In this document: piece by piece, positions 54,902 to 64,000 of the stretch | Layout of the letters: every line of letters starts with the position of its first letter | How positions within the stretch are numbered: the stretch's first letter is position 1 | Source: Cognatiluteimonas weifangensis | GTDB taxonomy: Bacteria; Pseudomonadota; Gammaproteobacteria; Xanthomonadales; Xanthomonadaceae | NCBI RefSeq assembly: GCF_003416885.1 | Contig: NZ_QVPD01000004.1 | Coordinates: 186,001-250,000 of the forward strand | Reading direction: 5' to 3' | Length of the DNA stretch: 64,000 nucleotides | The notes under the pieces: generated by a model | What the model saw: only the letters and a program-made list of their open reading frames with translations | The model's database searches: none | Told to the model about the DNA's origin: nothing | Program-made: the position numbers and the translations under genes

Positions 54902-55878
54902 GCCGACGTCGGCCGCGCCGGCGCGGCGGCGAACTCCCGCACGGGACGTCGCCACCACCGCCAGCGCTGCGGACGCAGCAGCAGATAGCCCTCGCCATCG
55001 GCGAAATCCAGCTGCAGCCGCGCAAGCTCCCCGCGCCGCAGCGCGTCCAGCGCCGGCGCCAGCCAGTCGGCGCACAGTGCGTCGGGGTCGCGCAGCTCGC
55101 GCAGGTCGCACAGGGCGGCCGTCGCCGGCAAGCGGAATCGCGGCGCGTACGGCGCCAGCGCCAGCCCCGCTTGCGCCGCCAGCGCCCGCAGCAGCGTGTC
55201 GTCGGCCTGCACCGCGGCGTGGGGGCTGGACACGTGATCGGGCAGCTGGCCGCCGCCCCAGAACCACAGCGAGTTCACCGGCGGCTTGCCGGCAGCGACG
55301 CGGCGCTCGTTCCAGGGGTGGGTGTGCAGCACCACCTGCGCCTCGTTCAGCAGCACGCGCCAGCGCCGGCTCACGGCATCGGCGCCGGTGGTGGTGGCGT
55401 CCAGGGAGTCCAGCAAATCGGCGCCGAGCGCGTCTTCCGGGGCCACGAACACCGGCAACGGCGTCCCCGGCGGCAGCCGCAGGTACCAGCGTGCGGGATT
55501 CGGCGCATCGATGGGAAAGCCCAGATCGCCGAACAGCGGCCGCAGCGCCGGCAGCAATGCGTCGACGTCGGCCTGGACCAGCTGCATGCCTTCGGCGCAG
55601 GCGAACAGGCGCGCGCCGTTGATGTCCGGGCGCACCCACGCCGGGTCGGCGCGCAGCCATTGCGCCCCGGCGGCGTCGCCCACGTCCATCTGGCGGGTCA
55701 GTGCCGCGGCCGGCCAGCCGCGCGGCAGCAACTGGAAATGGCGCAGCAGCTGCGCGCGTTCGCCGGGTTCGCCGCCGGACAGGCGGTCGGCGCGTCCGAG
55801 CGCGCGCGCCATGGTCTCCGGCAGCGGCGCGCCGACAAGACGCGTGCGCGCAGGCAGCAGCAGCGTCGCCGAGGCCAA
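54898..55878 (-). CDS. rpfE: RpfE / phosphoglycerate-mutase-related protein
   Basis: A 326-residue protein of the RpfE family, distantly related to cofactor-independent phosphoglycerate mutases but without an evident active site. The core reads VLLNEAQVVLHTHPWNERRV and PPVNSLWFWGGGQLP. In Xanthomonas it lies next to recJ in the rpf locus and its disruption mildly alters exoenzyme levels; no biochemical function is known to me. The start is a TTG at 55878, seven bases after greA, with AAGG further upstream. Confidence 0.85.
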   Translation of the reverse strand: MASATLLLPARTRLVGAPLPETMARALGRADRLSGGEPGERAQLLRHFQLLPRGWPAAALTRQMDVGDAAGAQWLRADPAWVRPDINGARLFACAEGMQLVQADVDALLPALRPLFGDLGFPIDAPNPARWYLRLPPGTPLPVFVAPEDALGADLLDSLDATTTGADAVSRRWRVLLNEAQVVLHTHPWNERRVAAGKPPVNSLWFWGGGQLPDHVSSPHAAVQADDTLLRALAAQAGLALAPYAPRFRLPATAALCDLRELRDPDALCADWLAPALDALRRGELARLQLDFADGEGYLLLRPQRWRWWRRPVREFAAAPARPTSA

Positions 55879-55885
55879 GGTCGTG

Positions 55886-56362
55886 TCAGCCTTCGTAACG
55901 GACGCTGGCGATCTCGTATTCGCGCTGCCCGCCCGGGGCGTCGATGGTGATGGCGTCGCCTTCGTACTTGCCGATCAGCGCGCGCGCCACCGGCGAGGAA
56001 ATCGCGATCAAGCCCTGCTTGATGTCGGCCTCCAGGTCGCCGACGATCTGATAGGTCTTCTCCTCGTCGGTCTCCGCGTCCACCAACGCCACGGTGGCGC
56101 CGAACACGACCTTGGAACCGGCGTTGAGGGTGGACACGTCGATCACCTGCGCGTGCGACAGCTCGGCCTCGAGCTGCTTGATCCGGCCCTCGATGAAGCC
56201 CTGCTGCTCGCGCGCGGCGTGGTACTCGGCGTTCTCCTTGAGATCGCCGTGGGCGCGCGCCTCGGCGATCGCGGCGATCACCGCCGGCCGCTTCACCGAC
56301 TTGAGTTCCTCGAGTTCCGCGCGCAGCCGTTGCGCGCCCTTGGTGGTCAGTGGTGCCCGCAT
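55886..56362 (-). CDS. greA: transcription elongation factor GreA
   Basis: The 158-residue factor stimulates RNA cleavage in backtracked RNA polymerase. The N-terminal coiled coil carries the acidic tip ([20 protein letters not shown]), and the C-terminal FKBP-like domain has [16 protein letters not shown]. Its length is exactly that of the family with the ATG at 56362. It follows carB after 81 bp and precedes rpfE. Confidence 0.97.
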   Translation of the reverse strand: MRAPLTTKGAQRLRAELEELKSVKRPAVIAAIAEARAHGDLKENAEYHAAREQQGFIEGRIKQLEAELSHAQVIDVSTLNAGSKVVFGATVALVDAETDEEKTYQIVGDLEADIKQGLIAISSPVARALIGKYEGDAITIDAPGGQREYEIASVRYEG

Positions 56363-56443
56363 GAATGGATGTCCTTTGCGTCTGTATTGCCCGAAGCCTC
56401 GCCGCACGCCCGGGTTCCGGGCGCGGGCGGCGGCCCGTTCCGA

Positions 56444-59686
<3,243 letters not shown>

Positions 59687-59687
59687 G

Positions 59688-60812
59688 TCAGCGCGCCTCC
59701 ATGGACGCAATGAAACGATCGAAGAGGTAGGCCACGTCGTGCGGCCCGGGGCTCGCCTCGGGATGGCCCTGGAACGAGAACGCCGGAGCGTCGGTCAGCG
59801 CGATGCCCTGGTTGGAGCCGTCGAACAGCGAGCGGTGGGTGACGCGGGCGTTGCCGGGCAGGCTCGCCTCGTCGACCGCGAAGCCGTGGTTCTGGCTGGT
59901 GATCAGCACGCGCCCCGTGTCGAGGTCGATCACCGGGTGGTTGGCGCCGTGGTGGCCAAATTTCATCTTCACGGTGCGGGCGCCGATCGCCAGACCCAGC
60001 AGCTGGTGGCCCAGGCAGATGCCGTACAGCGGGATCCGCTTGGCGACGAACTCGCGGGTGGCGGCGATCGCGTAATCGCAGGCGGCCGGGTCGCCCGGAC
60101 CGTTGGACAGGCAGATGCCGTCGGGCCGCAGCGCCAGCGCCTCGGCGGCGCCGGTCTGCGCCGGCACCACGGTCACCTCGCAGCCGCGCTCGGCGAGCAT
60201 GCGCAGGATGGTGTGCTTGACGCCGAAGTCGTAGACCACGACGCGGTATTTCGGCTCGACCCGGACGAAGGCGTTGGCATCGAGATCGAGCCGGCCGTCG
60301 CGCCACGGGTGGGCCTGCGCCGTGGACACGACCTTGGCCAGGTCCATGCCCTGGAGGCCGGGGAACTTGCGCGCGGCCTCGATCGCGGCATCGACGTCGA
60401 TGTCCTCGCCGGCCGCCAGCGCGGCGTGCTGCGCGCCGCGGTCGCGCAGGATGCGGGTCAGCTTGCGGGTGTCGATGCCGCTGATGGCGACCACGTTGCG
60501 CTCGCGCAGCCACTGCGGCAGCGCGACCTGGTTGCGCCAGTTCGACGGCCGCCGCGGCACGTCGCGCACGATCAGGCCGGCGGCCCAGGCGCGGGTGGAT
60601 TCGTCGTCGGCGGCGTTGCAGCCGGTGTTGCCGATGTGCGGGTAGGTCAGCGTGACCAGTTGGCGGGCGTAGGACGGGTCGGTGAGGATCTCCTGGTAGC
60701 CGGTCATGGCGGTGTTGAACACCACCTCGCCGACCGCCAGGCCGGGCGCGCCGACGGAATCGCCCTCGAACACGGTGCCGTCTTCGAGCGCGAGGATTGC
60801 GGGCTGGGTCAC
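59688..60812 (-). CDS. carA: carbamoyl-phosphate synthase small subunit
   Basis: A 374-residue glutaminase subunit. Class I amidotransferase motifs are [30 protein letters not shown] (catalytic Cys) and [11 protein letters not shown] (catalytic His; Glu follows). It supplies ammonia to CarB through a tunnel. The start is a GTG at 60812 with AAGG eight bases upstream; the [15 protein letters not shown] opening matches the family. The operon runs carA-carB-greA and probably on into rpfE-recJ. Confidence 0.97.
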   Translation of the reverse strand: MTQPAILALEDGTVFEGDSVGAPGLAVGEVVFNTAMTGYQEILTDPSYARQLVTLTYPHIGNTGCNAADDESTRAWAAGLIVRDVPRRPSNWRNQVALPQWLRERNVVAISGIDTRKLTRILRDRGAQHAALAAGEDIDVDAAIEAARKFPGLQGMDLAKVVSTAQAHPWRDGRLDLDANAFVRVEPKYRVVVYDFGVKHTILRMLAERGCEVTVVPAQTGAAEALALRPDGICLSNGPGDPAACDYAIAATREFVAKRIPLYGICLGHQLLGLAIGARTVKMKFGHHGANHPVIDLDTGRVLITSQNHGFAVDEASLPGNARVTHRSLFDGSNQGIALTDAPAFSFQGHPEASPGPHDVAYLFDRFIASMEAR

Positions 60813-60947
60813 GGGCGTCGCCTTGGCTATGGTGATCCGTCGCCGCCAGCGCCTGCGAATGCGCAGGTTGCAGCAAAGCGCGGACGCGGTGGTCAACCGG
60901 TCCGTGCTGGCGGGACGTGCCAGATCGGGGAATCAGGGCGAGCGGGA

Positions 60948-60977
60948 ATTCTACCGACGCGAACGACCGGGCGCCAG
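60948..60977 (-). promoter_or_regulatory. candidate carAB promoter
   Basis: On the minus strand CTGGCG (60977-60972) and TAGAAT (60953-60948) are 18 bp apart. The leader to carA would be about 130 nt; it has a small CCTGCG-AATG-CGCAGG hairpin without a T run. Confidence 0.4.
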
Positions 60978-60988
60978 CGCCGCGGCGT

Positions 60989-61699
60989 TCAGGCGACCAG
61001 GTCGGCCAGCCGGTACAGCCCCGGCGCGCGCGCCGCCAGGCGCGTGGCCGCATGCAGCGCGCCGCGGGCGAAGATGTCGCGGCTGCTCGCGCGATGCACC
61101 AGTTCGATGCGCTCGCCGACGGTGGCGAACTGCACCGTGTGCTCGCCGACGATGTCGCCGGCGCGCAGCGAGGCATAGCGCGGCTGCGCCCCGCCCCGGC
61201 CGGCGGCGGCGCCCAGCGCCAGCGCGGTGCCCGAGGGCGCGTCCTGCTTGCCGGCGTGGTGCGCCTCGACGATGTCGCAGTCCCAGCCTTGCAACGCGTG
61301 CGCGGCGCGTTCGACCAGTTCCGCCAGCACCGCCACGCCGAGGCTGAAATTGGCGGCCCACAGCACCGGGATGCGCGCGCCGGCGGCCTGCAACGCGTCG
61401 CGCTGGTCCTCGCCCAGCCCGGTGGTGCCCGACACCAGCGCCACGCCGCGCTCCACGCACAGGGCGAGGACGCGGTCGAAGGCCTCCGGGCGGCTGAAGT
61501 CGATGGCGACGTCGAACGCCGGCACCCCGGACAGTTCGCTGGCGGCGAATTGCGGCACGCCGTCGATCACCCGCTGCGCAGGCTTGCGCGACACCGCGCC
61601 GGCCACCGCCAGCACCGGTGCCTGCGCGCACAGCCGCAGCAGCGCCCGGCCCATGCGCCCGGAAGCGCCGTGGATCAACACCCGGATCGGCTCGCTCAT
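60989..61699 (-). CDS. dapB: 4-hydroxy-tetrahydrodipicolinate reductase
   Basis: The 236-residue enzyme of lysine and diaminopimelate synthesis has a nucleotide-binding [11 protein letters not shown] (about 11-21), VSGTTGL, and the active-site loop [16 protein letters not shown] (about 148-163). It reduces the DapA product with NAD(P)H. The ATG at 61699 is chosen because the conserved N terminus starts at [11 protein letters not shown]; an upstream TTG would add 12 residues. It lies 75 bp after dnaJ, as in related genomes. Confidence 0.95.
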   Translation of the reverse strand: MSEPIRVLIHGASGRMGRALLRLCAQAPVLAVAGAVSRKPAQRVIDGVPQFAASELSGVPAFDVAIDFSRPEAFDRVLALCVERGVALVSGTTGLGEDQRDALQAAGARIPVLWAANFSLGVAVLAELVERAAHALQGWDCDIVEAHHAGKQDAPSGTALALGAAAGRGGAQPRYASLRAGDIVGEHTVQFATVGERIELVHRASSRDIFARGALHAATRLAARAPGLYRLADLVA

Positions 61700-61774
61700 G
61701 GCCGGCAGGCTAGCCGGGCGGCCGGCGCGCGACAAGCCGGGCGGGCGGGCGGCGGGCGCGGCCGCCGCAGCCGG

Positions 61775-62902
61775 CTACGACACCATGCGGTCCCAGAAGC
61801 CCTTGACTCCGTCGAGGAACGTGCTCGACTTGGGCGAATGCCGGCGCGCGCCCTCACCGACGAAGGTGGCCTCGAACTGCTCCAGCAGCGCGCGCTGCTC
61901 GTTGGTGAGGTTGACCGGCGTCTCCACCACCACCTTGCAGTACAGGTCGCCGGGCTTGCGGCTGCGCACCGACTTGACGCCCTTGTCGCGCAGGCGGAAC
62001 ACCTTGCCGGTCTGGGTCTCGGCCGGGATCCGGATTTCGGCCTCGCCGCCGAGCGTGGGCACGCGCACGCTGTCGCCCAGCGCCGCCTGCGCGATCCGGA
62101 TCGGCACGTCGCAGTGCAGGTCGTCGCCGTCGCGCACGAAGATCGCGTGCGGGCGCACCCGGACCTCGACGTACAGATCGCCGGGCGCGGTCCCGGCCGG
62201 GCCGGCTTCGCCCTCGCCCGCCAGGCGGATGCGGTCGCCGTTGTCGACCCCGGCGGGGATCTTCACCGACAGCACCTTCTCCTCCTCGACCCGGCCGTTG
62301 CCGTGGCATTCGGGACAGGGGTTGGCGATAGTCTGGCCACGGCCGCCGCAATGCGGGCACGGCTGCTGCATGGTGAAGATGCCGCGCTGCATGCGGATCT
62401 GGCCGCGGCCGTGGCAGGTGGCGCAGGTCTCGAGCCGGCCGTCGGCCGAGCCGGTGCCCTTGCACGGCGCGCAGGCCGCCAGCGTGGGGATCTCGATGCG
62501 CTTCTCGACGCCGGCGACGGCGTCCTCCAGGTCCAGCTCCATCACGTAGCCGATGTCGGCGCCGCGGCGCGGGCCGCGCCCGGGGCCGCCGCCACCGAAG
62601 ATATTGCCGAAGATGTCGCCGAAGATGTCGCCCATGTCGCCGAATCCGGGTCCCGGGCCGGCGCCGCCCATGCCCTGCTCGAAGGCGGCATGGCCGTGGG
62701 CGTCGTAGAGCCGGCGCTTGCCCGGCTCCGACAGCACTTCGTAGGCTTCCTTGCACTCCTTGAACGACTCCACCGCTGCCGCGTCGCCCGGATTGCGGTC
62801 AGGGTGGTACTTCATCGCGCAGCGCCGGTAGGCCTTTTTCAGCTCCTCGGCAGAGGCGGTGCGGGCCACGCCCAGGATCTCGTAGTAATCGCGTTTGCTC
62901 AT
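61775..62902 (-). CDS. dnaJ: chaperone protein DnaJ
   Basis: A 375-residue type I J-protein. It has the J domain with HPD ([10 protein letters not shown]), a Gly/Phe-rich stretch (about 75-110) and four zinc-finger repeats ([32 protein letters not shown]). C-terminal substrate-binding domains follow. It stimulates DnaK ATPase. It follows dnaK with a hairpin terminator between, so part of its expression may depend on read-through or a promoter in the gap. Confidence 0.98.
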   Translation of the reverse strand: MSKRDYYEILGVARTASAEELKKAYRRCAMKYHPDRNPGDAAAVESFKECKEAYEVLSEPGKRRLYDAHGHAAFEQGMGGAGPGPGFGDMGDIFGDIFGNIFGGGGPGRGPRRGADIGYVMELDLEDAVAGVEKRIEIPTLAACAPCKGTGSADGRLETCATCHGRGQIRMQRGIFTMQQPCPHCGGRGQTIANPCPECHGNGRVEEEKVLSVKIPAGVDNGDRIRLAGEGEAGPAGTAPGDLYVEVRVRPHAIFVRDGDDLHCDVPIRIAQAALGDSVRVPTLGGEAEIRIPAETQTGKVFRLRDKGVKSVRSRKPGDLYCKVVVETPVNLTNEQRALLEQFEATFVGEGARRHSPKSSTFLDGVKGFWDRMVS

Positions 62903-62928
62903 GCGCGGACAGCCGCTCCCCTAAAGGC

Positions 62929-62955
62929 GACGGGCAGGCGCGGCGCCTGCCCGTC
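62929..62955 (-). terminator. hairpin between dnaK and dnaJ
   Basis: GACGGGCAGGC-GCGGC-GCCTGCCCGTC is a perfect 11-bp stem, followed on the minus strand by GCCTTTAGG. The T-run is weak, so it may attenuate rather than end transcription into dnaJ. Confidence 0.6.
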
Positions 62956-63018
62956 GATACACCGGTATACACCGGTCCAGTGTTCGACGCGGCCTGCCGG
63001 TAGCGGCAGGCCGACCGG

Positions 63019-64000
63019 TCAGGCCTGCTTGTCGTCGTCCTTGACTTCGGTGAACTCGGCGTCGACCACGTCCTCGTTGCGCGGCGCGCCTTCGCCGCCG
63101 GCAGCCTGCTCGCCGCCGGCCGGCTGCGCGGCGGCGGCCGCGGCGGCGAACAGCGACTGCGCGGCCTCCTCCAGTGCCTTGGACTTGGCCTCGATCTGCG
63201 CCTTGTCGTCGCCCTTCATCGCGGTCTCCAGCTCGGCGATCGCACCCTCGGTGCGGCCGATCACCTCGCCGCCGACCTTGTCGCCGCTGTCCTTGATCGC
63301 GCTGCGCGCGGTGTGGATCAGGGCGTCGGCGTGGTTGCGCGCCTGCACCAGCTCGTGGAACTTCTTGTCCTCCTCACGGTGCGACTCGGCGTCGGCGACC
63401 ATGCGCTGGATCTCGTCGTCCGACAGGCCGGAGCCGGCCTTGATCTCGACCTTCTGCTCCTTGCCGGTCTTCTTGTCCTTGGCCGACACGTGCAGGATGC
63501 CGTTGGCGTCGATGTCGAAGGACACCTCCACCTGCGGCATGCCGCGCGGCGCCGGCTCGATCCCGGCGAGGTCGAACTTGGCCAGCGACTTGTTGTAGCG
63601 GGCCTGCTCGCGCTCGCCCTGCAGCACGTGCACGGTGACCGCGGACTGGTTGTCCTCGGCGGTGCTGAAGGTCTGCGAGGCCTTGGTCGGGATGGTGGTG
63701 TTCTTCTCGATGATCTTGGTGAACACGCCGCCCAGGGTCTCGATGCCCAGGCTCAGCGGGGTCACGTCGAGCAGCAGCACGTCCTTGACGTCGCCGGCCA
63801 GCACGCCGCCCTGGATCGCGGCGCCGATCGCCACCGCCTCGTCCGGATTGACGTCCTTGCGCGGGTCCTTGCCGAAGAACTCGCCGACCGCCTGCTGCAC
63901 CTTCGGCATGCGGGTCTGGCCGCCGACCAGGATCACCTCGTTGATGTCGCTGGCGCGCAGGCCGGCGTCGTTGAGCGCGATCCGGCACGGCTCGATGGTC
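63019..64000 (-). CDS. dnaK: chaperone protein DnaK, C-terminal part
   Basis: The last 326 codons or so of Hsp70; the start lies beyond the window. Visible are the end of the ATPase domain ([33 protein letters not shown]), the linker [19 protein letters not shown] and the substrate-binding domain ([20 protein letters not shown]). The lid follows, and an Ala/Gly-rich tail ends with the usual acidic EEVD-like pattern ([12 protein letters not shown]). It pairs with dnaJ downstream. Confidence 0.98.
   Translation of the reverse strand, partial: TIEPCRIALNDAGLRASDINEVILVGGQTRMPKVQQAVGEFFGKDPRKDVNPDEAVAIGAAIQGGVLAGDVKDVLLLDVTPLSLGIETLGGVFTKIIEKNTTIPTKASQTFSTAEDNQSAVTVHVLQGEREQARYNKSLAKFDLAGIEPAPRGMPQVEVSFDIDANGILHVSAKDKKTGKEQKVEIKAGSGLSDDEIQRMVADAESHREEDKKFHELVQARNHADALIHTARSAIKDSGDKVGGEVIGRTEGAIAELETAMKGDDKAQIEAKSKALEEAAQSLFAAAAAAAQPAGGEQAAGGEGAPRNEDVVDAEFTEVKDDDKQA

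Overview
The window is high-GC chromosomal DNA from a gammaproteobacterium of the Xanthomonadaceae/Lysobacteraceae, in the Lysobacter, Luteimonas, Stenotrophomonas and Xanthomonas neighbourhood. The best evidence is a nearly complete rpf locus for diffusible signal factor (DSF) quorum sensing. It runs aconitase (the rpfA homologue), rpfB, rpfF, then convergent rpfG-rpfC, lysS, prfB, rpfD, recJ and rpfE, followed by greA, carBA, dapB and dnaJK. Base use looks even throughout. I see no insertion sequence, prophage, CRISPR array or replication origin.

Layout. Bases 1-4.3 kb: the 5' end of ppsA, divergent ppsR, a DUF1249 gene, two tRNA genes (Ala-GGC and Glu-TTC) and an LTA-synthase-like membrane sulfatase. 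Bases 4.3-14.9 kb: a copper/silver block, all on the minus strand. It holds a MerR-type regulator with copA, and a Cys/His-rich small protein with cusC-cusB-cusA and a DUF411 (CopG-like) protein. Bases 14.9-23.5 kb: an accessory stress-type block. It encodes a host-attachment (baeRF-like) protein, a PRPP-synthase paralogue, a COG2187 kinase-fold protein, a CBS-pair protein, a flavodoxin, a zinc alcohol dehydrogenase, a phosphoribosyltransferase-hydrolase fusion, crcB-DUF190 and a 48-residue membrane peptide. FNR/CRP-type palindromes (TTGAY-N4-RTCAA or close variants) occur again and again in its intergenic regions. I regard this as the most interesting signal in the window. Bases 23.5-38 kb: core genes rarA, lolA, ftsK, ald, trxB, a FemAB-like gene, aat, infA, clpA, clpS, nudJ, mnmA and hflD. 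Bases 38-64 kb: the rpf locus and the dnaK-carAB end.

How the genes work together. MerR/CopA handle cytoplasmic Cu(I) and CusCBA exports periplasmic metal; CusA keeps the three-methionine site. Aat, ClpS and ClpA form an N-degron pathway around infA. RpfF makes DSF, RpfB is linked to its fatty-acid turnover, and RpfC senses it. RpfG (HD-GYP) converts the signal into c-di-GMP hydrolysis. rpfH, present between rpfG and rpfC in Xanthomonas campestris, is absent. The palindromes around the 15-23 kb block suggest one Crp/Fnr-family regulator, encoded elsewhere, that switches several transcription units on under low oxygen or a similar stress. All assignments come from reading translated sequence and motifs; no database search was run.
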